NCBI RefSeq assembly: GCF_000013445.1 | Contig: NC_007796.1 | Span: 1,028,936-1,092,935, forward strand | Direction of reading: 5' to 3' | DNA length: 64,000 nucleotides | Source of the DNA: Methanospirillum hungatei JF-1 | GTDB taxonomy: Archaea > Halobacteriota > Methanomicrobia > Methanomicrobiales > Methanospirillaceae | Part shown: one piece after another, positions 54,157-63,476 of the stretch | Layout of the letters: each line of letters starts with the position of its first letter | How positions within the stretch are numbered: the stretch's first letter is position 1 | The notes under the pieces: model-generated | Told to the model about the DNA's origin: nothing | Database searches by the model: none | The model's input: only the letters and a program-made list of their open reading frames with translations | Translations under genes and position numbers: made by a program

Positions 54157-55227
54157 ATGCAACCAGTACAGAAGGTGCCATATGAGGACCATGTTTCAAT
54201 AAAGACTGGTCTCCCGCCAGGTATCCCGATTTACATAGGGAAACATGAACCGGAAGTTACCAAAGTTTCTGCTCTGATATATTCTGCTGATGGATTTAAT
54301 ATTTTTCCAGAGATACAAGCATCTGACATTTCGGAAATTCGATCCGGATATGGGATCTGTTGGGTTCACATTTCAGGACTGAAAGATATTGATAAAATAA
54401 ATCAGATCTTGTCCGATGCAATCCTTCATCCATTAATTGCTGAAGATGTCTTTAATACCAAGGGAAGGGCGAAGGTTGAAGATTTTGGTGATACACTTTT
54501 TATAATTCTTGATATTATTCTCAGTAATGGTACAGAACTGCAATCACGGAAGATAAACATCATTACGAAAGAAAAACTGCTAATATCAATATCAGAAACC
54601 AGCAACCCTTTTGAGAATATTAAAACCCGCATTTCTCTTCCAAATGGAAAATTCAGAACACATGACGTCGATTACCTGATGTATTCAATTATCGACTCCG
54701 TTGTCGATACCTATTTTTTTGGTCTCGAAAGAATCGAGGATTTGTCAGAAAAACTAGAAGAACGGGTCGTTCATGATCCAAATTCGGATATCATCATAGA
54801 AATTCAGTCATTTCGACATACACTCATAAAATTCAAGAGACAGGTCTGGTCACTTCGGGATGTTATCATGCACCTGGAACGATCCGATTCTGATTTCCTG
54901 ACAGATTCTACCAGGATATTCATGAGAGATGTATATGATCATGTGATAAAAATTTCTGAAGATCTTGATATTCACCGAGAAATGGCTGAAGGAATCATGG
55001 AAATATATCTCTCCTCAGTATCAAACCGTACCAATGAGATAGTCCGTGTTTTGACTGTAATTGCAGTTATCTTTATCCCACTGACCTTTCTTACCGGAGT
55101 CTATGGAATGAATTTCTCATATCTTCCGGGTATTGATCACCCTGCCGGACCTATAATCATTTTTGGTATAATGATCCTCATTACAACCAGTATGGCAGCG
55201 ATTTTCAGATGGAAAAAATGGATTTAA
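54157..55227 (+). CDS. corA: CorA-family magnesium transporter
   Basis: 356 residues: a large soluble N-terminal domain, long stalk helices (IEIQSFRHTLIKFKRQVWSL), then two C-terminal membrane helices with the YGMN signature (LTGVYGMNFSYLPG) in the pore loop. CorA forms a pentameric channel for Mg2+ (or Co2+/Ni2+). It follows the permease gene by 20 bp on the same strand, so the two may be co-transcribed. Its end overlaps the convergent 14-PKD gene by 4 bp. Confidence 0.92.
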   Translation: MQPVQKVPYEDHVSIKTGLPPGIPIYIGKHEPEVTKVSALIYSADGFNIFPEIQASDISEIRSGYGICWVHISGLKDIDKINQILSDAILHPLIAEDVFNTKGRAKVEDFGDTLFIILDIILSNGTELQSRKINIITKEKLLISISETSNPFENIKTRISLPNGKFRTHDVDYLMYSIIDSVVDTYFFGLERIEDLSEKLEERVVHDPNSDIIIEIQSFRHTLIKFKRQVWSLRDVIMHLERSDSDFLTDSTRIFMRDVYDHVIKISEDLDIHREMAEGIMEIYLSSVSNRTNEIVRVLTVIAVIFIPLTFLTGVYGMNFSYLPGIDHPAGPIIIFGIMILITTSMAAIFRWKKWI

Positions 55228-58200
55228 TCAAATACCTGAATTGCATCACGCAACTTTTTCGTTGAAACACCATACGGACCCTTTACAGTCAGAGATATGG
55301 TGTATGTTCCTGGCTTGATATATGAATGAACCGGATTCTGTTCAATAGAATTACTGCCATCACCAAAGTTCCATGACCATGATTCAATCGTTCCTGAAGA
55401 ACGGTCTTCACAGGTGATGGACAGAGGAGTTTTTCCGCTCTTTTTGTTGATAGCAAAATCAGCTATTGGTTTGGATGTCTCCGATAAATCTAAATCATTC
55501 ATATCAGATTGATTCTTTTTCTTGCTAATGTCTGAAGAGAATATGGATGGATTTATCCGGTCAGATTTTGAATAGGTCGGTCCCACTGTCACGACTTGAT
55601 CAGCTGAACTGATTCCTGACGGTCCATACACCGTGAGCTTGACAATATATGAACCAGGTGCGGTATACCGGTGAGATGGATGTCTGAATTCCGAAACCGC
55701 TCCATCTCCAAACTCCCAGAGGTACCGATTTATACTTCCTGTAGATTCATCGGTGCACTGTACAGAGAGGGGAGCTATTCCTTCTGATGGTTTCAGACTA
55801 AAACCAGCAACAAGGGGTTCAGGTTCAGGTGAAACTACAATATATCCCTTTCTGCTGACCTGATTTGTTCCGGACGGTCCGGAAACTGTCAATGATACTG
55901 AATAGACACCGGTCTTATTGAATTCATGAGTCGGGTTTCTTTCAGTGGAGATCTCTCCATCTCCAAAGTCCCATTTCCAGTCAGATACCTTTCCCAGTGA
56001 CTGGTCAGTAAACCGGACCGTTAATGGTGCATATCCGGTTCTTTTATCAGTTCTGAATCGTGCTTGTGGTGGAGTAAGAGAGGTACCTACTGTAATATAA
56101 TCTTCTCTTACTTCTGTCGAGGAGCCATCAGGACCATGAACCTGAACACCGACGGTATAGATACCTGGATGGGTGTAGGTATGGCTAACCGTCTCACCAG
56201 TTCCATTTGATGAATCTCCAAAGTTCCAAATCCAATCAGATATTGTACCGGTAGATTCACTTCTAAATGTAACATGCAATGGTGCCGGGCCTGATACCGG
56301 GTCAGCAGAGAATGATGCAATTGGGATTGATATGGATTCTGTCACATTGATAAGATTGGTATTGATTATCTCCTGTGTATTTCCTTCAAATTCGCGAGTC
56401 AGGTGAACAGAATAGATCCCTGGTTTTGTATAGGTATGAGTAACTTCTGATTCATTCGAGGTCATTCCATCCCCGAATTTCCAGAGATAGGTTCCATTTT
56501 CCTTTACCCATGATGAACTAAAATCAACGGTAAGAGGTGCGGGACCTGTCTTCTCTGATACTATAATTTCTGGAATTAGTATTTCAGATCTTTCTTTCGT
56601 ATCAGTACCTCTGCCTACCTCATATTTCGATACATTAGTAAGGGTTTCTGTCTTATTTATCGGGATCAGTATATCCGGCTCTATTTTTTCTGTTCCATTG
56701 ATACGTGCACTCTGATTATCTGAAGACTCATTAGGAGGAACATTCAGACTAGTACGATTTGGAACAACCATTGGTTCAGAAATAACCGGGACAACTATTA
56801 GTGATTGATTCGATTGATTCGACTCATTAGAAATAATAAAAGGCTCCTCACCTCTTGTTTGAATCGGTGAAATATTGTCAGCTTTCGATTCAGGAATTAC
56901 AGGAACTGGTTCCTTAACCAAAACCGGCCGGGGAGCAGAATATCGGTTCTCTCCACCAGGTCCTTTGACATTGAGTGAAACAAGGTATGAACCGGTGGCA
57001 TTGTAGGTATGAACAGCATCTTGTGTTTTTGCAGACGATCCATCACCAAAGTCCCAGATCCATTCAGTAATCTCACCGAGTGACTGATCGGTGAACCTGA
57101 CTGAATACGGGGCATAGCCTTCTGTGCCGTTACTTGAGAAATTCGCAACCGGTGGCGGGATTGGCATTGTAACATTCACAAATTCATTCTTGGTAATAGT
57201 ACGGGATTGTCCCTGGAAATCCTGAATTGTGAGACTCACAGTATAGACACCAGGCATTGCATAGGTATGTACAGGCGATGGTTCATTGGAGGTATTACCG
57301 TCTCCAAAACTCCATTGCGAACTCATCACATTGCCGACATCCGATTTTCCAAATGTGACTGTGAGAGGAGCAGTTCCTTTCGCAGGTTCAGCATTGATGA
57401 TTAATTCAGGGGATAGTGCAGATCCCAGAACAGATATCAGGTCTGTCCTTTCCACACTGTCATTCCCACCCGGTCCGTCCGCATTCAGAAGAACGGTGTA
57501 GATACCAGGTTTTGTATAGGTATGCTCAGGATTCTTTTCATTGGAAGTAAACCCATCCCCAAATATCCAGGTCAGGTTTTCGACATCACCGGTTGTTTTA
57601 TCAGTAAATGCAACGGTAAGTGGCGCATCTCCTGAAATTGGAAGGGCAGAGAAAGAAGCATGGACTGGTTCAATAGATTTTTCAGCAATGATTAAATTCT
57701 CTTTTACAAGAACATCTGTACCATCCGGACCAGTTACACCAAGTTTTACATGATATGTTCCAGGGTTGGTATACACGTGGGCAGGGTTTTGTTCGGTTGA
57801 TGAAATTCCATCACCAAAGTCCCAGTCCCATGCAGTAATTATACCCGTTGACTCATCATGGAATGATACATCCAGGGGAACATGTCCCTGAACCGGATCA
57901 GCAGAGAATTTTGCTTTGAGAACTGGAGGGGCTTCTAGCACGGTAATAACTGAATTTTCACGCAATTCATCTTTCCCGCCAGGTCCCCTGACGGTCAGCG
58001 TAATGGAATACTGGCCGGGCAAAATATAGGTATGAGTGGGATTTTTACCTCTGATTACCTTACCATCGCCAAAATCCCAGATCCATTCATTGATTTCACC
58101 TTCAGACTGATCAGTACATACTATGGCAAAGGGAGCAGTCCCTTCTGTGCTGCTTATAGAGAAATCTGCAACCGGAGCTTTTGGAGGTGAAAGTACAGAT

Positions 58201-59810
58201 ATAACCGAAGTTTTTACAATTCCTTCTTCAGAGCCGGCATAATGCAGAGTAAGGCTTACCGGGTAATCCCCGGGTTTGTCAAATATATGAGTAGGAGCCG
58301 GTTCAGTAGAGTTTGAACCATCGCCAAAGTCCCAGTATCTTGTTTCATACTCTCCGGTTGATGTGTCGGTAAATTGAACCGAAAGTGGAACATCGCCTGA
58401 CGCAGGTGTACATACAAAGTTCACAGAAGGTTCAGATACGGAAGCAACAGGTTCAGATGTCTCATGTATTGCGGCTGTTGTAATTGGTTCAATGCTTTCT
58501 CCTGTAACTTCAGTATCTTCAGATGATTTTGAAATTTGGTTGATGGTATCAGTTGGTAAGACAATTTCTTCAGGTTCTGGAAGTACTTGTTCGGACTCAA
58601 CAGATATTGGGTTACGCGTATCTTCAGGAGCAGGAGAAGGAACTGATTCAGTAAGAACTGGGATATTATCAGTTATAGGAGTTGGCAGTACTGGTTCAGG
58701 AACAGGAGAAAAAGAAGAAACAGGTACCGGAGTGGGAGTTGTTGGGGCCAGGGTCGGTGGCGGAAGATCAGGGTGAACTATAATATATGATGGTCTGGTC
58801 AGAATATCATCATTATGGGTACCGGTCACTTTGAGAGATACTTCATATGTTCCAGGTTTTTCATATACATGGGTTGGGTTTTCAAGTTCTGAAAATAATC
58901 CATCTCCAAATGACCATTCCCTCGAGACTATAGTTCCGGAAGTCTGTTCGTTAAACTTGACCTGCAGAGGAGTGGTTCCTTCAGTTGGTTCAGCAGTAAA
59001 TGATGACACCACCGGAGTGATTACCTGAATAATTCCGGTTTTTGTAATTGTATCAGTACTTCCATCACCTTCAATGTGTAATGAGACATCATACGTTCCA
59101 TCTGTCTGGTAAATATGTATTGGAGATTTTGCTGCAGATGTGGTCCCATCACCAAAGTCCCATAACCAGGAAGATACCAGTCCTGTTGATAGATCAGTGA
59201 AACTGACCTTCAGAGGCGAAAGACCAACCGCATCAGCCACTGAAAAATCAGCATGGATCGATGATACTGCAGGAACGGGTGCAGGAGTTGCAGGTACAGT
59301 ATGTTCTGATACTGGTTCTGGCACATTCAGAACAGTCACCAGATCTTCAGGCTCCGTGATCTCTCCGTTCTGAACGACAATAGAAGACTTGGTATCTAAG
59401 GTGCGCTCTGTAAGAACCGGCTCAGACGATGAGACTGATTCTGAATCAGGTTCTGAAACCGAAATATATCCAATTCTTGTCTTTTTATCTGAACCGGCAG
59501 TTCCTGAAACAGTCAACGAAACCGAATATACACCGGGTGAAAAATACGTATGAACCGGATTTTGTTCTGATGAACTCTCACCATCACCAAATGACCATTC
59601 ATAGTGGTCGCGTATTCCAGTAGAGAGATCGGTAAAGGAGACCGTAAAAGGAACATTTCCTTCTTGCTTATCAGCAGTAAAATCTGCTGTAATGGTTGTA
59701 TGCGCATTCTGCACACTAATTGGAGGGAAGTCTCCAGTGGATGTACCAATGCACAGGATCAAAGATAACAGAATTACCCCGACTACTCCTGATTTAATAC
59801 ATAATTTCAT
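55224..59810 (-). CDS. Giant secreted protein with fourteen PKD domains
   Basis: 1528 residues from ATG 59810, where a signal peptide begins (KLCIKSGVVGVILLSLILCI). Fourteen PKD domains can be counted from their (W/Y)xWxFGDG cores, beginning YEWSFGDGES and ending WSWNFGDGSNS. One copy has FGDS instead of FGDG. Two Pro/Ser/Thr/Glu-rich linkers (after domain 3, and between domains 9 and 10) break the array. There is no C-terminal membrane anchor or dockerin. PKD arrays are common in archaeal S-layer and sheath proteins, so a cell-surface role is likely. Confidence 0.92.
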   Translation of the reverse strand: MKLCIKSGVVGVILLSLILCIGTSTGDFPPISVQNAHTTITADFTADKQEGNVPFTVSFTDLSTGIRDHYEWSFGDGESSSEQNPVHTYFSPGVYSVSLTVSGTAGSDKKTRIGYISVSEPDSESVSSSEPVLTERTLDTKSSIVVQNGEITEPEDLVTVLNVPEPVSEHTVPATPAPVPAVSSIHADFSVADAVGLSPLKVSFTDLSTGLVSSWLWDFGDGTTSAAKSPIHIYQTDGTYDVSLHIEGDGSTDTITKTGIIQVITPVVSSFTAEPTEGTTPLQVKFNEQTSGTIVSREWSFGDGLFSELENPTHVYEKPGTYEVSLKVTGTHNDDILTRPSYIIVHPDLPPPTLAPTTPTPVPVSSFSPVPEPVLPTPITDNIPVLTESVPSPAPEDTRNPISVESEQVLPEPEEIVLPTDTINQISKSSEDTEVTGESIEPITTAAIHETSEPVASVSEPSVNFVCTPASGDVPLSVQFTDTSTGEYETRYWDFGDGSNSTEPAPTHIFDKPGDYPVSLTLHYAGSEEGIVKTSVISVLSPPKAPVADFSISSTEGTAPFAIVCTDQSEGEINEWIWDFGDGKVIRGKNPTHTYILPGQYSITLTVRGPGGKDELRENSVITVLEAPPVLKAKFSADPVQGHVPLDVSFHDESTGIITAWDWDFGDGISSTEQNPAHVYTNPGTYHVKLGVTGPDGTDVLVKENLIIAEKSIEPVHASFSALPISGDAPLTVAFTDKTTGDVENLTWIFGDGFTSNEKNPEHTYTKPGIYTVLLNADGPGGNDSVERTDLISVLGSALSPELIINAEPAKGTAPLTVTFGKSDVGNVMSSQWSFGDGNTSNEPSPVHTYAMPGVYTVSLTIQDFQGQSRTITKNEFVNVTMPIPPPVANFSSNGTEGYAPYSVRFTDQSLGEITEWIWDFGDGSSAKTQDAVHTYNATGSYLVSLNVKGPGGENRYSAPRPVLVKEPVPVIPESKADNISPIQTRGEEPFIISNESNQSNQSLIVVPVISEPMVVPNRTSLNVPPNESSDNQSARINGTEKIEPDILIPINKTETLTNVSKYEVGRGTDTKERSEILIPEIIVSEKTGPAPLTVDFSSSWVKENGTYLWKFGDGMTSNESEVTHTYTKPGIYSVHLTREFEGNTQEIINTNLINVTESISIPIASFSADPVSGPAPLHVTFRSESTGTISDWIWNFGDSSNGTGETVSHTYTHPGIYTVGVQVHGPDGSSTEVREDYITVGTSLTPPQARFRTDKRTGYAPLTVRFTDQSLGKVSDWKWDFGDGEISTERNPTHEFNKTGVYSVSLTVSGPSGTNQVSRKGYIVVSPEPEPLVAGFSLKPSEGIAPLSVQCTDESTGSINRYLWEFGDGAVSEFRHPSHRYTAPGSYIVKLTVYGPSGISSADQVVTVGPTYSKSDRINPSIFSSDISKKKNQSDMNDLDLSETSKPIADFAINKKSGKTPLSITCEDRSSGTIESWSWNFGDGSNSIEQNPVHSYIKPGTYTISLTVKGPYGVSTKKLRDAIQVFD

Positions 59811-59877
59811 ATGCCCAACCCATCGTGATATAACCATATGAGTTTTTATATATAAAAATTATTATCTTAAAAATGAA

Positions 59878-59961
59878 CGCCGAAGGGGAGATTTGAACTC
59901 CCGAGGTGTTACCACCAGTGGTTTTCGAGACCACCGCCTTCCCGGACTAGACTACCTCGGC
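59878..59961 (-). tRNA. tRNA-Ser (anticodon CGA)
   Basis: 84 nt on the minus strand. Acceptor stem GCCGAGG pairs with CTTCGGC. Anticodon arm GGTGGT-CTCGAAA-ACCACT has CGA in the loop. A long variable arm (GGTGGTAACACC) and T arm GGGAG-TTCAAAT-CTCCC are present. The long variable arm and CGA anticodon identify a serine tRNA for UCG codons. The 3' CCA is not encoded. No intron is visible. Confidence 0.95.
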
Positions 59962-60312
59962 ACAGATGCTTTAACATGTTATCATTTCCGTTTGATAATA
60001 ATATCGTCATCAAAAAGATATCCTATGTCACTATGGAATCATGAAGTCCCATTTTTTTACCACCTTACCTAGACTTTGCCCGGCGATTTTGCCCGGCAGA
60101 TCACTACTCTTATAGAGAAATATGTTCCAGAACTATTGGTATCACCGATACCAGTCCGGCCCGGTCGATCACCCCTGCCATCCTGAGGGTCGGACACTAC
60201 TATTCTGTAAAGGACATATGTCCATGCATAAAAGAGATAATCTTTTTGGATATAGTAGTCTCATAATGTATCAGGCAGAATATTCACTGCAATAATATGA
60301 TGGTGGATGTAC
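59962..60312. other. Intergenic segment with short repeats and palindromes, no gene identified
   Basis: This 350-bp stretch has no convincing gene. It holds a 10-bp direct repeat TTTGCCCGGC (60075-60084 and 60088-60097), a 7-bp stem TGGTATC-ACC-GATACCA (60137-60153) and a perfect 12-bp palindrome GGACATATGTCC (60212-60223). On the minus strand a short open frame without ATG crosses the repeats. This could be a transcription or processing signal, a small RNA, or the remnant of a repeat element. The plus-strand hypothetical gene starts at 60313. Confidence 0.4.
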
Positions 60313-60675
60313 ATGGGGCTATTTCGATCACATGATGATAAGCAGAATGGTGAAAAAATTTCCTGGTCGGTTCCCTTTCCTCCTGATTTACTTGCACGTC
60401 TTCGGGGTTTTTCTGCCGTTTCTATTTCAAAAGCTTCAGGAATGTATCTTGAGGATGTTTTTGAAATTCTGAAAGGTTCTCGTTCCAGAACCTCTCCTGA
60501 AGTAATTGAAATGCTTGAAAACGTATTAAAGAAACTGGAAGAGGATGATCAGCGGCTGGAAAAAGAGGCTGCAAAGATTAATTTTATGATCAAAGGGTTT
60601 GATGTACTCGAACAAAAGAAGCAAAAAAGACAGCTGAACAGACTTCCCGAAACCGGATATTATCTGGAAGAATAA
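60313..60675 (+). CDS. Hypothetical protein with C-terminal coiled coil
   Basis: 120 residues from ATG 60313; an ATG two codons earlier (60307) is possible, but GGTGG lies 6-10 nt before 60313. No signal peptide or membrane helix. The N-terminal half is hydrophobic-mixed (SWSVPFPPDLLARLRGFSAV); the C-terminal half is charged coiled coil (ENVLKKLEEDDQRLEKEAAK). I do not recognise a family. It converges with the thermosome gene, 6 bp apart. Confidence 0.65.
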   Translation: MGLFRSHDDKQNGEKISWSVPFPPDLLARLRGFSAVSISKASGMYLEDVFEILKGSRSRTSPEVIEMLENVLKKLEEDDQRLEKEAAKINFMIKGFDVLEQKKQKRQLNRLPETGYYLEE

Positions 60676-60681
60676 AAAAGA

Positions 60682-62280
60682 TTATTCCATTGGTTCTGGC
60701 TTTCCGCCTTTACCAGACTGGGATACCATCATATCATCAACCCGAAGCAGCATCTCTACAGCTTCTTCTGAGCTCTGTATTGCCTGCCTCTTGCATCTGA
60801 TTGGTTCAATAACTCCTTCTTTCTGCATATCCACCAGTTTACCAGTGTACACATTCAGTCCGAAGTTCTTCTTCCCTTCTGCATGTGCCTTCTTTAACTC
60901 TACCAGTTTATCGATTGGATTATAACCGGAATTTTCCGCAAGGGTGATTGGTATAGCAGCGAATGCATCTGCATATGCTTCGATGGCGATCTGCTCACGT
61001 CCACCGACATTAACAGCATAGTCACGAAGGCGGACGGTAAGTTCACTCTCAACTGCTCCTCCACCTGGCACAAACAGTCCGTCTTCCATTGCATCCATGA
61101 CTACCCGGGTTGCATCGACAACAGCACGTTCTAGTTCATCAACCAGGTAATAGGTAGAACCACGAAGAAGAATAGTCACAGTCTTTGGGTTCTTTGCACC
61201 AGTTATGACTACCATATCTGCGTCATCAAGTTGCTCTGCCTTCTCTGCAACACCAAGGTCACTCTTTTTCAGGTCTTCAGCTTTTGTAACAATTGTTGCG
61301 CCAAGTGAGCGGGCTGCAAATTTCAGATCTGCTTCCGGAACATCTTCAATGGCAAGAATTCCTGCTTTTGCAAGGTAGAACTGGGCAGCATCTGCAATTC
61401 CTTTCTGGCAGAGGAGAACATTTGCTCCGGTTTTTGCCACAGCATCTGCCATCTCCTTTAATGCACTCCGCTCCTGTTCTGCAAATGCTTCGACCTGCTC
61501 AGTGCTTGAGATCTTGATCTTTGATTTGACCTCTGTCTTTTTGATCTCAAGCTCCTTCTGAACAATTGCAACCTTTGCATTGATTACGCGTTTTGGCATC
61601 TCCTGGTTAACGCGGGTCTTGTCAATAACGCAGCCCATGATAAGTTCTGCATCATCCATGGTTCCGCCGGTGTGCTTTTTGATCTTAACATCATCCTCAT
61701 TCACCGTTACCTTGTTTCCATCCTTGGTGGCAACTTTCATTACCGCTTCAACAGAGATATCACTAATTTTATCCTTGACGTCCTCAATTGATTTGCCGGT
61801 AATTGCAGTCTGAACAATCTTCTTCATGACGTCCTTATTGTATGCGTCAGTCTTAGATGCCATTGACTGCAGAATTTCAAGAGCCTTCAGCATTCCCATC
61901 CGGTATCCACGGCAGATGACGGTTGGATGGATCTTCTTGTTAAGCAGGGACTCTGCCTGTTCCATAAGTGAGCCTACAAGAATGACAGCAGTGGTCGTCC
62001 CGTCTCCCACCTCTTCGTCCTGGGTTCTAGAGACTTCAATGACCATCTTTGCCCCAGGATGCTGGACAGAGATCTCATCAAGAATCGTAATACCATCATT
62101 GGTGATGGTGACATCTCCGGTCCCATCAATGAGCATCTTATCCATTCCACGTGGACCTAAGGTGGACCGAACCGCCTCAGCAAGTGCTTTTGCTGCTGCT
62201 ATATTGGAGCGCTGGGCTTCATATCCCTGTGTACGCTCGACATTCTGTTTCAGAATGATTACCGGTTGTTGAGCAAGCAT
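60682..62280 (-). CDS. Thermosome (group II chaperonin) subunit
   Basis: 532 residues. Chaperonin motifs: AVRSTLGPRGMDKMLIDG, DVTITNDGITIL, the ATP-binding GDGTTTAVILVG, and the C-terminal LNVYTGKLVDMQKEGVIEP. It folds proteins as a two-ring, eight-fold complex without a GroES lid. The C-terminus ends SGKGGKPEPME with no GGM repeat. GGAGGATATTCT precedes the ATG and a TATA box lies further upstream. Confidence 0.97.
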   Translation of the reverse strand: MLAQQPVIILKQNVERTQGYEAQRSNIAAAKALAEAVRSTLGPRGMDKMLIDGTGDVTITNDGITILDEISVQHPGAKMVIEVSRTQDEEVGDGTTTAVILVGSLMEQAESLLNKKIHPTVICRGYRMGMLKALEILQSMASKTDAYNKDVMKKIVQTAITGKSIEDVKDKISDISVEAVMKVATKDGNKVTVNEDDVKIKKHTGGTMDDAELIMGCVIDKTRVNQEMPKRVINAKVAIVQKELEIKKTEVKSKIKISSTEQVEAFAEQERSALKEMADAVAKTGANVLLCQKGIADAAQFYLAKAGILAIEDVPEADLKFAARSLGATIVTKAEDLKKSDLGVAEKAEQLDDADMVVITGAKNPKTVTILLRGSTYYLVDELERAVVDATRVVMDAMEDGLFVPGGGAVESELTVRLRDYAVNVGGREQIAIEAYADAFAAIPITLAENSGYNPIDKLVELKKAHAEGKKNFGLNVYTGKLVDMQKEGVIEPIRCKRQAIQSSEEAVEMLLRVDDMMVSQSGKGGKPEPME

Positions 62281-62319
62281 AGAATATCCTCCGTTTCAAT
62301 ACAGGTGGATTTAAAGTTC

Positions 62320-62328
62320 TATATAAAA
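62320..62328 (-). promoter_or_regulatory. TATA box of the thermosome gene
   Basis: On the minus strand TTTTATATA lies about 40 nt upstream of the thermosome ATG, with a GGAGGA ribosome binding site (62287-62292) between them. This is a standard archaeal promoter and gives the gene its own transcript downstream of gfcR. Confidence 0.6.
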
Positions 62329-62359
62329 ATTGTGAGTTCGTGTCTCATAATGAAACCGG

Positions 62360-62968
62360 TTAGTCTATTCGGGAGACCTTAAACAGACTGTAAACCGGAA
62401 CGCCGTCAATGTCTCGAATGCCGCGCTTATCAAAGAGAACACAACATGCTACAGGAACCGCACCATGCCTTTTGATATAGTTAATTACTTCCTGCAAGGT
62501 TTTGCCGGAGGTGATAACATCATCCACCACTACTATTCTCTCTCCGGCATGAATGTCAAAATTACCGCTCATGGATCCGATTGGTTCATCTCCTCCGGCA
62601 TGTTTGGCAGGATGATAAATACCAATTCGTACACCCTCTGTTACTGCCATCAGGGTTGCTAGCGGAATTCCGGATATGGCTATTCCCACATACACCTGGG
62701 GAACGGGTCCTTCAGGGTTTTTCAGATGAAGCCGTGAGAGGAGCATCTGGGCACTCTCCACCAAAAGCTGAGATTCGCCGGATACGGCAGTCCAATCTAT
62801 ATGTACATCTTTCGGGGTAGCCGCTCCTTTCTCCTGAGTCAGAAGCCAGGTCACGGTCTCCATAGAGAGGGACAATTCATCAGCAATCTGCCCGGGGCTG
62901 TGACCTTCACTCCGCAGGTGCCGTGCTTTTTGTATCAACTCATCCAGGGTAGACATCTGAACAGACAT
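62360..62968 (-). CDS. gfcR: HTH-PRTase regulator, GfcR/orotate phosphoribosyltransferase-like
   Basis: 202 residues from ATG 62968; TTG 62977 and ATG 62956 are alternatives. The N-terminus is a helix-turn-helix ([20 protein letters not shown]). The C-terminus is a phosphoribosyltransferase fold with [18 protein letters not shown] as the PRPP loop. In haloarchaea the homologue GfcR controls sugar-catabolic genes. In methanogens the family is usually labelled orotate phosphoribosyltransferase-like, and whether it binds DNA or makes nucleotides is not settled. It lies in the prs-nob1-gfcR operon. Confidence 0.88.
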   Translation of the reverse strand: MSVQMSTLDELIQKARHLRSEGHSPGQIADELSLSMETVTWLLTQEKGAATPKDVHIDWTAVSGESQLLVESAQMLLSRLHLKNPEGPVPQVYVGIAISGIPLATLMAVTEGVRIGIYHPAKHAGGDEPIGSMSGNFDIHAGERIVVVDDVITSGKTLQEVINYIKRHGAVPVACCVLFDKRGIRDIDGVPVYSLFKVSRID

Positions 62969-62978
62969 TTTCGTCAAT

Positions 62979-63461
62979 CTATTTATTTTTTCGTCTTACC
63001 TGCAAACCACATATCGGACAGATAGAGTCAGCAGGCATGACATCATAATACTTCCCACACCCCGAGCACCGAAGTTTCCATATCCGCATTTCTGGCTTCT
63101 TCTGCATCATGGGATGGACATCGATATTCAGATATTGTGCGGTATTCTGGAGAGCAAAATCATCTGTACAAATTACTCCATGGACCTCGAAAGCAAGAGC
63201 AAGAAGATCAGTATCTGTTTCAGATAAGACATATCCATCTCCGGATTTCGTGGCGGCATTCCGAACAGTCATGAGAGATTTCTGATCCGGCTCTGATATG
63301 ATCAGTCCTTGTGAGAGTAATACTTCAAGTCTTGCTTTCCCCTTAAGATCCTTTAGTTCGGCGATAACCCGTGGAACAGTCATTATCTTTCCGGTAACAG
63401 GGATGGAAATAAAAAATGCGGATGTATCCAATATCAATGCCGGAAGAGAATCGTTTGTCAT
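62979..63461 (-). CDS. rRNA maturation endonuclease Nob1
   Basis: 160 residues from ATG 63461; a TTG at 63473 would add four residues. PIN-domain acidic residues appear in [31 protein letters not shown] and ICTDDFAL. The C-terminus is a zinc ribbon ([10 protein letters not shown] and CPICGLQVR). Nob1 cuts the 3' end of 16S rRNA precursor during small-subunit maturation. It is the middle gene of the prs-nob1-gfcR set, with short gaps on both sides. Confidence 0.93.
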   Translation of the reverse strand: MTNDSLPALILDTSAFFISIPVTGKIMTVPRVIAELKDLKGKARLEVLLSQGLIISEPDQKSLMTVRNAATKSGDGYVLSETDTDLLALAFEVHGVICTDDFALQNTAQYLNIDVHPMMQKKPEMRIWKLRCSGCGKYYDVMPADSICPICGLQVRRKNK

Positions 63462-63476
63462 CAGGTAAACCAAAAA

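Noticed and set aside
58492-58776. Ser/Gly/Val-rich plus-strand frame opposite the PKD gene
   Set aside because: Mirror of the Pro/Ser/Glu-rich linker of the PKD protein; no start context or domain.
60050-60240. Minus-strand short frame ending CRAKSPGKV
   Set aside because: No ATG and no recognised domain. Kept only as part of the unexplained intergenic segment.
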